Source of the DNA: a virus
DNA: 64,000 nucleotides
IMG/VR virus record: IMGVR_UViG_3300050821_017570
Coordinates: 1 to 64,000 of that record
Reading direction: 5' to 3' (one strand)
Shown here in pieces: positions 42,609 through 50,746 of this stretch. A program made the translations under genes and the position numbers. Positions within the stretch are counted from its first letter, which is position 1, and the number at the start of each line of letters is the position of its first letter. Under the pieces are notes generated by a model, which was given only the letters and a program-made list of their open reading frames with translations, had not been told where the DNA came from and ran no database searches.

Positions 42609-42836
42609 TTACAACGCTTTGTTGGCGTTGAGGGCTCCACGGGCACTCGTGAGGATAAACAGCAGATTAAGGACAACGAGGGGTAACGAGTGAATCGCTA
42701 GGCCAAACAAAACCCAGAATAAGTCACTAACGATCCAAACGATAAACCCGATACGGCGCCACTTAGCTAGCTTGGAACCAGCCGGCCAAGCCCCGAGCGC
42801 GCCTAGCGCCATACCGACCCAGTCGAACCAATGCAT
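42609..42836 (-). CDS. Small two-helix membrane protein
   Basis: The 75-residue protein has about three hydrophobic segments (GMALGALGAWPAG, IGFIVWIVSDLFWVLFGL, LPLVVLNLLFILTSARG). The pattern WRRIGFIVWIVSDLFW resembles small PnuC-like or related phage membrane proteins, but the assignment is weak. It overlaps the start of the 349-residue gene by one base. Confidence 0.75.
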   Translation of the reverse strand: MHWFDWVGMALGALGAWPAGSKLAKWRRIGFIVWIVSDLFWVLFGLAIHSLPLVVLNLLFILTSARGALNANKAL

Positions 42837-43885
42837 CAGGGGGCTTGGTAGAAAAAGAAGTCGAACCCAGGATTCGTCCCATTCGTGGGATAGAGGGTCG
42901 TCATGGTGGTGATGGGGCTGAGAGGAATATTGAGGGCACCGTAGTTGATCTGGATCGGAACGTAGGTGCCGGCGTTCGGGTACCCACCGCCAGTCGTGAT
43001 GTGAGCGGTGCCGATCGATGCGTTGATACCAAACCAGACCGCAAACTGTGACGGCAGATTGGACCGATTGAAACTGTAGCTGGTGGTTGGGTAGACGATA
43101 TTGAAGGTCGCCTGGGTCGTGATGATACCCTGATCGTGCGGCGCAGTCGTGTTATCGATCGTGGTGGTCTGACCGGACAACGTGATGACACCCGTATAGG
43201 GCGACGGCACTCCCGTGAGGGTTGATGGCGTTAGGGTCTGCAGGATCGACAGGGTGGGCGGCACCGTTAGGCCAGCCGAGAAGTCAGCCAGATAGAGGTT
43301 CGCATAGATGGCAAACTTGTATGGTACGAGACCCCAGGTTTGCGTGCTTGGCGTGACGCTAACCGTCGGGTCGATCGTGAACGCCTGCTGGGGTATCGTG
43401 ATGTACCACTGGTTACCACCAACGAGCGTACCAGGAGATACGACGGTTGTGATGGCCGCGTACTGGCGGATCCCCAGGTCATAACCAATCGGGTAGGGGC
43501 CAGACCCACCGGGAAAGGTCGGAACAGCGAAGCTCTCATCAAATAGGAACCCGAGATTAAAGTAATGCATGTTCGGGACCGCATCGCCAATCACGGGCCC
43601 AGACGTAATCGGAATGGTCTCACTACCGTTGCAGGTAGCGAGACTGGTCGAACCCGATCCCTCGGTGATGTAGCTGCTGTAGGCGCACGGGAACTCATTA
43701 TAGAGGACCAGTGGGTCCCCAACGTACATGGCGAACGGCGGTAGAAACGCCACATTGCCAACCACCATGTCACCGATATAGGTGAGCCGGTTGGCCTGCA
43801 GGGTTGGCGCCCCCGTTGTATCGACTGGATGCGAACCACTCGGGATGTCGACTGGCTCGCCCGTGTAGGTGCTGTACTGGGCCAC
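42836..43885 (-). CDS. Structural-type protein, unknown
   Basis: The 349-residue protein is rich in Thr/Ser/Pro/Tyr with beta-type segments (FLPPFAMYVGDPLVLYNEF, IRQYAAITTVVSPGT, YAVWFGINASIGTAH-like). The composition matches virion surface proteins. It has no recognised domain and lies next to a similar gene at 43889. Confidence 0.75.
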   Translation of the reverse strand: MAQYSTYTGEPVDIPSGSHPVDTTGAPTLQANRLTYIGDMVVGNVAFLPPFAMYVGDPLVLYNEFPCAYSSYITEGSGSTSLATCNGSETIPITSGPVIGDAVPNMHYFNLGFLFDESFAVPTFPGGSGPYPIGYDLGIRQYAAITTVVSPGTLVGGNQWYITIPQQAFTIDPTVSVTPSTQTWGLVPYKFAIYANLYLADFSAGLTVPPTLSILQTLTPSTLTGVPSPYTGVITLSGQTTTIDNTTAPHDQGIITTQATFNIVYPTTSYSFNRSNLPSQFAVWFGINASIGTAHITTGGGYPNAGTYVPIQINYGALNIPLSPITTMTTLYPTNGTNPGFDFFFYQAP

Positions 43886-43888
43886 CGG

Positions 43889-44743
43889 TTAGTTCCAGAC
43901 AGGGGACTGTACGTACCAAGCGCCAGCGATACGGGTGGCGATCGCCCACGTGCCGGTCGCTAAGGTGGAACTCCCTGAGATCTGAAGCTGTGTGACCGGT
44001 ACGCCAGTATCGGTGTACGGTTGGGTTGGGCCCAACGCGTAGAAATTCGCCGTATAGGAGGCACCTGGACCACCACCGGTGATTTCACAAAGACAGGTGT
44101 TGCTGCCCAGTGGACTCACCGACCATGCGTAGCTGTAACCCATCGGGAGGGCACCGGTAATCTGGCTGGCTGGCAACCGGGCGTTAATCAGCTGGAGCGC
44201 CCCTGGCATGGCGGCATCCATGGCAGGATTCAGGGCAAACACACCATCGAGATTCGTCGACAGGTATCCCATCTTGGACCGTGTCGAATGCCCCGTTTGG
44301 TCCACAAACTCCAGCTCCATATACTGGCCCGCATAGGCGGTCTGATAGGTTGTGGTACCAAAGTTGAGGTAATTGGTAACCGCCACGGCAGTGAATGTCG
44401 GTTCAATCACCGTGCTGTAGCAGGTCGTCGTTCCCGCATCAACCGACGCATCCTTACGAATCAGAACGAACGGTTGATTCGCACGTATGTACGAGATGGG
44501 GAGGGTTGGTGCCACCACGGTGCCGAACCAAAATAGGTTCGCCGCATACGCCGTACACGGTATGGCGTTCGGTAGCATCACCCTGACGGTCAGATTCGTT
44601 CCAGGCGGACCCGCCGGCGTATCAGAGTCATTGATCACGCAGGTTGCCAAGGCCTGGCGCTCCCCTGCGGGACTCGACATGTCGGTCGAGTCCTCAACAG
44701 TGGTCTGAATGACCCGCCCCCTAAATAACGCCGGATCCGACAC
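43889..44743 (-). CDS. Structural-type protein, unknown
   Basis: The 284-residue protein is again beta-rich (VRVMLPNAIPCTAYAANLFW, YMELEFVDQTGHSTRSKMGY, GTWAIATRIAGAWYVQSP). The final part resembles fibre or decoration domains. Three bases separate it from the 349-residue gene. It overlaps the start of the next gene by one base. Confidence 0.75.
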   Translation of the reverse strand: MSDPALFRGRVIQTTVEDSTDMSSPAGERQALATCVINDSDTPAGPPGTNLTVRVMLPNAIPCTAYAANLFWFGTVVAPTLPISYIRANQPFVLIRKDASVDAGTTTCYSTVIEPTFTAVAVTNYLNFGTTTYQTAYAGQYMELEFVDQTGHSTRSKMGYLSTNLDGVFALNPAMDAAMPGALQLINARLPASQITGALPMGYSYAWSVSPLGSNTCLCEITGGGPGASYTANFYALGPTQPYTDTGVPVTQLQISGSSTLATGTWAIATRIAGAWYVQSPVWN

Positions 44744-45138
44744 TAGTAGCCTCTATCATCCGCTTCTGGCTTGAAGTTCGGGTTCCGCTCCAGCCTCAGC
44801 TGGTAGGCAATCTCACCGTCCAACAGGATGTTGTAGCCGGTAAGTCGGTACGGGATGCGTGAGCGCCCAAACGAGATCTCCTGCCCCTCAGCACAACGAG
44901 CGGTAATCATGCGAGCCTGATCAATCACCTGATCGATGCTGCTACCCCTCTGGACGGGTTGGAAGATCTTATGCTCATGCCCTTCCTGATCCACCACTAG
45001 GGCCACCATTTGCAATCGCGTGTCGGATGCCTGTCGCAGCACCTCATCGGAGCAGGTGTCCCAGTGGAATGGTTCCATCACCTTAACCCCCATGGTGGCC
45101 TCCGCGGCCAAGTATGAGTTTCGGTCGAATCGGGTCAA
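44743..45138 (-). CDS. Unknown protein
   Basis: The 131-residue protein contains LQMVALVVDQEGHEHKIF and RLTGYNILLDGEIAYQL. No motif is recognised. The polar composition and location between structural genes suggest a virion-related role, but this is weak. Confidence 0.7.
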   Translation of the reverse strand: MTRFDRNSYLAAEATMGVKVMEPFHWDTCSDEVLRQASDTRLQMVALVVDQEGHEHKIFQPVQRGSSIDQVIDQARMITARCAEGQEISFGRSRIPYRLTGYNILLDGEIAYQLRLERNPNFKPEADDRGY

Positions 45139-45157
45139 CCTCTACTGGTAAAGCCAA

Positions 45158-45532
45158 TCAGGTGGGATCAGCAGGCTGATCGGTTTGCGGGGCCGGCGCT
45201 TCTGCCGGAACTCGAACCACCCGCACGGTACCATCAGCCAGAGCGTCCTCCAGGTACATCTCCAGCAGCATCATCTGGGTCTCATGGGTCGCTACCTGAC
45301 GGCCATAGGGGGCCCAGATAGACGTCCAGTAGCCACGGATCATGAGACCCGCACACGCGTTGGCCATTCGAGCGCCAGCGAGATTGCCAACCCGCCTGCC
45401 CAGCAGGCCAGACACGACAAAACGTGTCACACGGATCGCCAGCTTACCGCAAAAGGGTAGCAGCTTGAGAAATCCAACCAGCGGCAGCGTGATCAGGACG
45501 AACCCAGCATAGTAGCGAAGCGATTTAAGCAT
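45158..45532 (-). CDS. Membrane protein
   Basis: The 124-residue protein has an N-terminal transmembrane helix (YYAGFVLITLPLVGFLKLL), a Gly/Ala-rich middle, and a Pro-rich C-terminus. It precedes a terminator hairpin and has no recognisable family. Confidence 0.7.
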   Translation of the reverse strand: MLKSLRYYAGFVLITLPLVGFLKLLPFCGKLAIRVTRFVVSGLLGRRVGNLAGARMANACAGLMIRGYWTSIWAPYGRQVATHETQMMLLEMYLEDALADGTVRVVRVPAEAPAPQTDQPADPT

Positions 45533-45566
45533 CGTGGTCCCCTTTCGGGATCATGGGATTGGATAG

Positions 45567-45603
45567 TAAAAAACAAGAGGGCAGGGGTTGAACCCCTGCC
45601 CTC
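45567..45603 (-). terminator. Strong intrinsic terminator, minus strand
   Basis: A perfect 11-bp stem (gagggcagggg/cccctgccctc, loop ttgaa) at 45577-45603 is followed on the minus strand by TTGTTTTTT. It ends the transcript of the adaptor-module protein at 45629. Confidence 0.92.
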
Positions 45604-45628
45604 CACGCGAACCACTCTATCGGCCTAA

Positions 45629-46267
45629 TTAGGCGAGGGGGTTCACCACAGTGACGGCGATCGTGCACGAGCCAGCCGTCAGAACATTCAGGTCCGCACC
45701 AGTCGAGGTGGCGGTCAGTAGGATGGCGGTCGAGCTAGTGGCAGACTCGATACCAGCGACCCCACCAAGCTCAATATTGTCACCAGCCGTCAGAACCGTG
45801 TGGGCGGCCATGTACTTGGCGAGCGTACCGGTGATACCAACCTCAACCGTCACGTTGGTGACCGAAGGGCCAGCAAAGTGCGGGGTAGCGGCAGCCTGGA
45901 TCAGATCCACGCCAACGATCTTGTAGCTGGCAGGAAGCGTCAGGAGGGTAAACGAACCAGTCGTCACGGCGCCCAGGGCAACCAGCTCAGCATACCCAAC
46001 CGTAATCGGAATCACGACCGGGATGTTGACGACATTGGAAATCGTCGCCGGGGTCAGGCTAGCGTAGGGGTTGGTCACGCAGCGCCAGCTTGCCGCACCA
46101 GCCGCGTTGCTCAGGCAGACGTACTGATTCCGAGGGCTGACCGACGTATCGACCCAAAGGGTGCCCTCAAAGATGCCGAGGGTGCTGTCATCGGACACGG
46201 TCGGCGCACGGTCCTGATAAACCGTCCAGCCAAGATCAGTGAGTAGACGCTTCGTTAGGGTATGCAT
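45629..46267 (-). CDS. Tail or decoration protein with shared adaptor module
   Basis: The start at 46267 (MHTLTKRLLTDLG, 212 residues) leads to APTVSDDSTLGIFEGTLWVD and YVCLSNAAGAASWRCV, the same adaptor as in the fibre proteins at 32764, 33430 and 36036. The C-terminal part (about 65-212) is a beta-rich domain (ASYKIVGVDLIQAAATPHF, VTVEVGITGTLAKYM). It has its own terminator, so it may be separately expressed. Confidence 0.85.
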   Translation of the reverse strand: MHTLTKRLLTDLGWTVYQDRAPTVSDDSTLGIFEGTLWVDTSVSPRNQYVCLSNAAGAASWRCVTNPYASLTPATISNVVNIPVVIPITVGYAELVALGAVTTGSFTLLTLPASYKIVGVDLIQAAATPHFAGPSVTNVTVEVGITGTLAKYMAAHTVLTAGDNIELGGVAGIESATSSTAILLTATSTGADLNVLTAGSCTIAVTVVNPLA

Positions 46268-46341
46268 GATAATCCAAGCTTGTGTTGCGCTTAGTATAAG
46301 GGGGCCTATCAGGCGTACCAGATAGGATTTTCTTAGACCCG
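46268..46341. other. Short intergenic region
   Basis: About 74 bases between the adaptor protein and the next small gene. I see no promoter or hairpin of note. Confidence 0.4.
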
Positions 46342-46506
46342 CTAGTGGGTGGCCCAATACTGGTTCGCCGCATGACGTTCCAGCTGTTTCGCCAATTCTC
46401 CCCACACCGGGTCGCCTGTCAAACTACCCCTATACCAGGTCATCGGAGCCCCTACTTCGCCCTCGTCGTCCCGTATGTAGTCCCGACCCTCATACTCGAC
46501 CCGCAC
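46342..46506 (-). CDS. Small protein, GTG start
   Basis: A 54-residue ORF with a GTG start preceded by AGGATGAACCC. It contains VEYEGRDYIRDDEGE and WGELAKQLERHAANQYWATH. The predicted composition is typical of small phage proteins. Confidence is moderate because there is no recognised family. Confidence 0.55.
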   Translation of the reverse strand: MRVEYEGRDYIRDDEGEVGAPMTWYRGSLTGDPVWGELAKQLERHAANQYWATH

Positions 46507-46549
46507 GGGTTCATCCTACCCGCCGGCGGATACATGGTTGCCATAATGG

Positions 46550-46738
46550 CTATGTGGCGGCCTGCGGAGGCTCATATGGCTCCGGAAGCGGCTGCCACGC
46601 CACCACGTCCGGAACCGCCCAGCCGACCCCACTGAGCCAAAACGCCTGCTGGACCGCTCGCTTACCCTGGCTGTTGCAGCGGCTCACCAGGTAGTTGCCA
46701 CCCGTCTTGGGCACGCAGGGAGAGGTGAGCCAGGTCAT
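46550..46738 (-). CDS. DUF551-like small phage protein
   Basis: The 62-residue protein shows GGNYLVSRC, a Trp-rich core, and a final WQPLPEPYEPP. This pattern matches the DUF551 family, in which GG-YLV and W-PLPEPP are conserved. The start overlaps the next gene by four bases. Confidence 0.7.
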   Translation of the reverse strand: MTWLTSPCVPKTGGNYLVSRCNSQGKRAVQQAFWLSGVGWAVPDVVAWQPLPEPYEPPQAAT

Positions 46739-46965
46739 TTGGGTGCCTGTGGATCAATCCACTGGAACTGAAGGACCGGGTCAGCCTCGTCTGCCTTGGG
46801 ATCGATAATCCATTTGGCCACCCCATGGTTGATCGCCTGGGACCGTACCACAGCGGTCCCCATCGCCTCACCAATCGGAATGCCAATCACGACGCCAAAT
46901 AAAACGATACCAATGATAATTCCGAAGAAACCGAAAAGTTCGCTAGTTGTTGGCTTATCACTCAT
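46735..46965 (-). CDS. Small membrane protein
   Basis: The 76-residue protein has one transmembrane helix (FGFFGIIIGIVLFGVVIGIP) followed by a soluble tail ending VLQFQWIDPQ. The pattern resembles small phage membrane proteins ending in an aromatic F-W motif. RBS AAGGAAACCAA precedes the start. Overlap with the next gene is four bases. Confidence 0.75.
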   Translation of the reverse strand: MSDKPTTSELFGFFGIIIGIVLFGVVIGIPIGEAMGTAVVRSQAINHGVAKWIIDPKADEADPVLQFQWIDPQAPK

Positions 46966-47201
46966 TTGGTTTCCTTACACCAGGCCACAACGGTACCGTT
47001 TGGCCCAAAAATCGGGAACCAGTGCTCGGTAAGAGCGTGCTTGGGTTCCACCGGTATCCGCATGACGATCACCTCGCGTGCACTCTCGGTCTCGCTGGTG
47101 GACAGCCCCAACCATACCCCGAGTGCCAAAATACTCATCGTGTACCAGCCCAACAGGACCGCATTCAGGACCTGCCGCAGTACCGTCACCCCGCTAGTCA
47201 T
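46962..47201 (-). CDS. Small membrane-anchored protein
   Basis: The start at 47201 gives 79 residues with an N-terminal helix (VLLGWYTMSILALGVWLGLS) and a soluble C-terminus (EHWFPIFGPNGTVVAWCKE). It overlaps the upstream gene by eight bases. Function unknown. Confidence 0.7.
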   Translation of the reverse strand: MTSGVTVLRQVLNAVLLGWYTMSILALGVWLGLSTSETESAREVIVMRIPVEPKHALTEHWFPIFGPNGTVVAWCKETK

Positions 47202-47460
47202 GGGGGAACTCAGGCGCCGCACAGTGGCACCACATACAGCCGAGGCGACGATACTCAGCGATGTCGTCGATGGTCGACCAGTTGTTCCAGTTGCTATGCA
47301 GGGAGATGACTGGCCCACCCGCTCCGTGAGGGTTGTAGATCCAGATGTCGACCCCACTGGGCTGCATCTCGTCCATCACCTCAGGCAGCATGCTGAATGG
47401 GCGCCAGGCCTGCATCTCGTACCGCACCTGCGGTAGTCGCTTACGCTCAGCAAGACTCAT
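47194..47460 (-). CDS. Small unknown protein
   Basis: The start at 47460 follows an AGAGGA box and gives 88 residues, with GVDIWIYNPHGAGGPVIS and a C-terminal MWCHCAAPEF. The Cys/His cluster may bind metal. Overlap with the neighbours is 8 and 14 bases. Confidence 0.65.
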   Translation of the reverse strand: MSLAERKRLPQVRYEMQAWRPFSMLPEVMDEMQPSGVDIWIYNPHGAGGPVISLHSNWNNWSTIDDIAEYRRLGCMWCHCAAPEFPHD

Positions 47461-47671
47461 GGTTTTCCTCTTTGATCGTGACAACAAAGTTACCCGGATG
47501 GTCAATCCGACAGCTATCAAAGCAATCGGGACAGTCTTCGTTATCGCCAGTCGCCTCAACCCACGCGGCAAACCGATCACCCATTCCGACGGGAATGAAG
47601 TACCAGTGGGCGTCATCGTCCTTGGTGAAGAACCCGGTGGTTGGGCGCTTCACCGGTTTGGCTGACTTCAC
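47447..47671 (-). CDS. Small conserved phage protein
   Basis: The 74-residue protein contains DAHWYFIPVGMGDRFAAWVE and CPDCFDSC. The HWYxIP pattern is common in small phage proteins. The Cys cluster suggests a metal site. Function unknown. Confidence 0.7.
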   Translation of the reverse strand: MKSAKPVKRPTTGFFTKDDDAHWYFIPVGMGDRFAAWVEATGDNEDCPDCFDSCRIDHPGNFVVTIKEENHESC

Positions 47672-47883
47672 GACGACCGACTGAACCGATAGTGTCGCCT
47701 ACGACGCGCGTCAACCGGCCGGATAATGCCGTCCGCGGTGCCCCACAGACAAGCATGATAGGCCCGTTCGGCTGCGGCCTCACGTTCACCGAAGAACTTC
47801 TCAAGCGCCTTACTCCGTAGGGTACGCGCGCTCGAAGCATCGATAGCAGTTACCCAGTTGCGCCAGCTCATCGCTCTAACCAC
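47668..47883 (-). CDS. Small basic protein
   Basis: The 71-residue protein is Arg-rich (AVERAYHACLW-like core, RPVDARRRRHYRFSRSS C-terminus). The four-base overlap with the next gene supports expression. A start at 47871 is also possible. Function unknown. Confidence 0.6.
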   Translation of the reverse strand: MVRAMSWRNWVTAIDASSARTLRSKALEKFFGEREAAAERAYHACLWGTADGIIRPVDARRRRHYRFSRSS

Positions 47884-48074
47884 GTTTCAGAGATCTTGAG
47901 GTTGTAGCTGCGGGTGGCGAACTCGCCAGCCTTGCGAGCTTCACGCACCATATCGGTATCGGCGCCCAGATGGGTCAGAATGCTGGCAAGGCGACGCTTC
48001 GCCGCAGTCTTGGTACGATAGGCGGTTGGGACGACTTGGCTGCCGTCACGCTCCGTTAGGATGAAAATCTTCAT
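47868..48074 (-). CDS. Small unknown protein
   Basis: The 68-residue protein has TKTAAKRRLASILTHLG and a helical tail. It begins MKIFILTERDGS. No motif recognised. Confidence 0.6.
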   Translation of the reverse strand: MKIFILTERDGSQVVPTAYRTKTAAKRRLASILTHLGADTDMVREARKAGEFATRSYNLKISETWLER

Positions 48075-48104
48075 ATTGTGGTTTCCGAAAAAGATAGAAA
48101 TGAA

Positions 48105-48443
48105 TCAATCTGACAATTCAGCCGTACTGACCGAGCCGCTAGCCGCCGGTGGCTCATACGGTGCACCGGTTCGCCACGGAATGTCGGTGGCGGATTCAAC
48201 GTCGAGGCAGAATTCCTCCAACGCATCCAGCAGATCGCGCTTACCATACTTGCTGCAGTCCTCGTAACCGGGAATCGTTGCGAACGTTCCGTCAGCCAGC
48301 ATGGTCTTAATCTGCTGGTATGTGTACTGGTTGAGTGAATCCATCGAGTACCAAACCGATAGGTTCTGTTCCTCCTTGGTCGGCCCACTATCACAGTGCC
48401 AAAAGATGTACCATTCGGAATCACTCCAACGGCAATAGCTCAT
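48105..48443 (-). CDS. Small phage protein beginning MSYCRWS
   Basis: The 112-residue protein starts MSYCRWSDSEWYIFW, a characteristic N-terminus of small phage proteins of unknown function. A Cys-containing middle (CSKYGKRDLLDALEEFC) follows. It overlaps the next gene by four bases. Confidence 0.75.
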   Translation of the reverse strand: MSYCRWSDSEWYIFWHCDSGPTKEEQNLSVWYSMDSLNQYTYQQIKTMLADGTFATIPGYEDCSKYGKRDLLDALEEFCLDVESATDIPWRTGAPYEPPAASGSVSTAELSD

Positions 48444-48754
48444 CTGTTGCTCCTAATGAGATCATCGAAAAACCAACACCATTCGACACACTTGAACCCA
48501 TCACCCGCCACTCGGAAACAATACTCAGCGCTCAGGAGCCCTGACCCTTTCGAGTAGGTGAACTTGAGCCCAATTTGGTGAGCCCGATGGCTAACCGCAC
48601 GAATGACCTGACCGGCCATCAGAGCACCGATCTCGATCTGTCTGGTAGTGGTCATGACCCTACCGCCCAGCATTTCACCCACGGGGACCATCTGATCGAA
48701 ACTGAAATGACGATTTGGGTTACCGGATACGACGGGGCAATGAAACTCATGCAT
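48440..48754 (-). CDS. Unknown protein
   Basis: The 104-residue protein has HEFHCPVVSGNP near the start and a C-terminal FKCVEWCWFFDDLI. The Cys and His residues at the ends might bind metal. No family is recognised. Confidence 0.6.
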   Translation of the reverse strand: MHEFHCPVVSGNPNRHFSFDQMVPVGEMLGGRVMTTTRQIEIGALMAGQVIRAVSHRAHQIGLKFTYSKGSGLLSAEYCFRVAGDGFKCVEWCWFFDDLIRSNR

Positions 48755-49001
48755 TGTCGATATCCTCTGGTAGTTCGTGGATCTTCAGGCAAGCCGTACG
48801 TTCAGCCTGCAGTGACGCATTCAGACGATCCAACTCAGTAGCGATGGCTCGCAAGGTAGCAGCTGTCATATCCCCGGTATAGTGGTCTGGGCGCCAATGG
48901 GGATGACTCGTAAACCGGCAATCGGGATTCCAGACGTAAGCGCCTTGGTCACCCAGAATGATACCGAGATAGTTAGGAGCCGGAGGTGGAAGATCGCTCA
49001 T
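48747..49001 (-). CDS. Small protein (paralogue of the gene at 48973)
   Basis: The 84-residue protein has RAIATELDRLNASLQAERTA, which matches ELNRLNAPLEAEYEA in its upstream neighbour. The two genes are probably tandem duplicates. The Trp/His region HPHWRPDHYTGDM is specific to it. Function unknown. Confidence 0.65.
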   Translation of the reverse strand: MSDLPPPAPNYLGIILGDQGAYVWNPDCRFTSHPHWRPDHYTGDMTAATLRAIATELDRLNASLQAERTACLKIHELPEDIDNA

Positions 49002-49329
49002 CGTGTGCTTTCACGTAGGCCTCGTACTCAGCCTCTAATGGTGCGTTCAAACGGTTCAGCTCATTGGTCAGTACGGTTAGGCTACCGGCGTCTAGGAAAC
49101 CTTTGATCACGCGTGGCCACCAGACGTACTCACCTGTCTCGATCCGAACGATCCCATCCTCATGGAATCGACGAATCATATGGGAGCGCCACGGTTCCTG
49201 AACCGCAGACTCAGTAATCGGATTATCCGGTTTGGCCTCCAGCCGAGGCGGCACGGGTTCTGGTTCCGGTGGTAGTGGGATTCGGGAGCGCCGACGCCCA
49301 ACCAGCCCTTTAGATTTTGGTTTCGGCAT
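48973..49329 (-). CDS. Protein with basic N-terminus (paralogue of the gene at 48747)
   Basis: The start at 49329 gives 118 residues. The N-terminal 50 residues are basic and Pro-rich; then comes GEYVWWPRVIKGFLDAGS and TNELNRLNAPLEAEYEAY, which match the downstream neighbour. The basic region may bind nucleic acid. Overlap with the neighbour is 29 bases. Confidence 0.65.
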   Translation of the reverse strand: MPKPKSKGLVGRRRSRIPLPPEPEPVPPRLEAKPDNPITESAVQEPWRSHMIRRFHEDGIVRIETGEYVWWPRVIKGFLDAGSLTVLTNELNRLNAPLEAEYEAYVKAHDERSSTSGS

Positions 49330-49483
49330 CTGGCTTAGCTTTCGCTGGTTTGGCTGTCTTGGTTTCGCTGTCGAGACGTCGCTGTGCCTCCTCAGGAGTG
49401 TCACCGTAGACCTTGAGTTCACCCGTAGCGGTCTTGACGGTCAGTTGGAAACGGCCATTGGGAAGCTTCTTGGGTTTACTCAT
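49310..49483 (-). CDS. Small basic protein
   Basis: The start at 49483 follows an AGGAG box and gives 57 residues: KPKKLPNGRFQLTVKTATGE, then a helical Lys/Ala-rich C-terminus. Small basic protein of unknown function. It overlaps the next gene by 20 bases. Confidence 0.65.
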   Translation of the reverse strand: MSKPKKLPNGRFQLTVKTATGELKVYGDTPEEAQRRLDSETKTAKPAKAKPDAETKI

Positions 49484-49490
49484 CTGGCTC

Positions 49491-49862
49491 CTAACAAGTA
49501 AGTTCGCCGACGCTCTGGTCGTCGATCGTGTAGATAAACCTGGTACACCCAAGGTGCCCAAGCAGACGCTGACACTGCTGGCACGGACGGGCCAGCCGGA
49601 TCCGATGATCGCGGCCTATCCGGACGTTAATGCAGCAGAATTCATCTCGCGAGAGCCGACGCCTCGCTTTACTGTAGGCGCAATACTCCGCATGGAGGGT
49701 GCGCTCATAGTAGGGGTTCGGCTCATCTATATTCATGCCACACGAGAGGATCTCTCCGTGCTGGAAGATAAAGCTAAAATGTTTGAACCCGAGAGTGTTC
49801 TGGAACCGACGGTCAAAGGCGCGCCGGATACACTCCCGGACCACCTTCTGACCGGGTCTCAC
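49491..49862 (-). CDS. Cytidine-deaminase-fold (dCMP-deaminase-like) enzyme
   Basis: The 123-residue protein has the zinc and catalytic motif HAE near residue 57 (TLHAEYCAYSKA) and the second zinc motif PCQQC near residue 93, as in deoxycytidylate and cytidine deaminases. Residues C, C and H bind the catalytic zinc and Glu is the proton shuttle. It could supply dUMP for thymidylate synthesis, but RNA or nucleobase editing is not excluded. Confidence 0.85.
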   Translation of the reverse strand: MRPGQKVVRECIRRAFDRRFQNTLGFKHFSFIFQHGEILSCGMNIDEPNPYYERTLHAEYCAYSKARRRLSRDEFCCINVRIGRDHRIRLARPCQQCQRLLGHLGCTRFIYTIDDQSVGELTC

Positions 49863-49863
49863 G

Positions 49864-49938
49864 TTACTCTTTCGTATTCCTAAGGTACCACAACAGGATC
49901 AGCAGCCCAATCACCAACATGATGAGGAGATCAACCAT
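49864..49938 (-). CDS. 24-residue single-helix membrane microprotein
   Basis: An ORF of 25 codons encodes a hydrophobic helix (VDLLIMLVIGLLILLWYLR) with a basic C-terminal end. Its start overlaps the end of the next gene by eight bases, and it lies one base from the deaminase gene, so it is well packed in the operon. Function unknown. Confidence 0.6.
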   Translation of the reverse strand: MVDLLIMLVIGLLILLWYLRNTKE

Positions 49939-50746
49939 TGGGTTGGCGCCCTCGGTTAATCACACCTTCCGTCGTCATCTGAATGTTGACCTCTGGAAGC
50001 AACCGTACGTTTTCGTCATTCACGTGAGCGTGTTGGACACCGTTAACGGTCCACATGTCACCGTTCGCTGGGGTCGGATTCGGGTCAGGGTCGACCGGCA
50101 ACCCTAACCCATGCCATCTGTTGCCCGTCCATAGGTAGGGTTGACCTGTGAGGGTGTTCCACACCATACCACCAGCGGTTTGTGGCTGACCAGGTTGAGG
50201 AGTAATGGCCTCAGCCACGCCTTCACCAGTTTGGCCAAACTGAAGCTCAACATCATCATCATCGGGCGGTGGCACCGGTGGGTAGACCACCATCGTGGTG
50301 TTTTGGGTTGTGGTTATCGTGGCGCCGGTAGCCCGCTGGGTCCCTGGCCATTGCTGGGCATGGGCCTCATAGAGCTGGCCAGGATTCAGCACACCATTGG
50401 TAATGCCGATACCGTAGTCACGACCAAGTCGCTCATCCTTGTATCCAGCGGGGGTATCGCGCCACTTACGAACCTCTTCACAAGCGCGCCACACACGATC
50501 ACGCGATCGTTGGTCAAACAGTTCGATATGTTGCTGGATCCAATCGAGTTCCGTACGACCCAAACGGATAAGCCGGCAGTTTTCCATGCCGAACCATGGG
50601 CCACGGACCTCTAGTCGATCATAAGTTTCATTGAAGGTGTATTCGTACCATGTGAACCCAGCCGCTAGATCAATCTCAATGTCGGGAAGGGCGGTATAGC
50701 CTTGGCCATCTGGTAGCTCAATGTTGCGCATGCGCCCTAGTGTCAC
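49931..50746 (-). CDS. Unknown protein with disordered middle
   Basis: The 271-residue protein has an N-terminal domain (ADLAAGFTWYEYTF-like, RLEVRGPWFGMENCRL), then a low-complexity Pro/Asp linker (PPVPPPDDDDVELQFG), and a C-terminal part with WTGNRWHGLGLPV. No family is recognised. It overlaps the next gene by four bases. Confidence 0.7.
   Translation of the reverse strand: MTLGRMRNIELPDGQGYTALPDIEIDLAAGFTWYEYTFNETYDRLEVRGPWFGMENCRLIRLGRTELDWIQQHIELFDQRSRDRVWRACEEVRKWRDTPAGYKDERLGRDYGIGITNGVLNPGQLYEAHAQQWPGTQRATGATITTTQNTTMVVYPPVPPPDDDDVELQFGQTGEGVAEAITPQPGQPQTAGGMVWNTLTGQPYLWTGNRWHGLGLPVDPDPNPTPANGDMWTVNGVQHAHVNDENVRLLPEVNIQMTTEGVINRGRQPNG

Noticed and set aside
45629-46405. Longer start at 46405 for the adaptor protein
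   Set aside because: The first 46 residues are unlike the adaptor-containing paralogues; MHTLTKR at 46267 fits the shared module.
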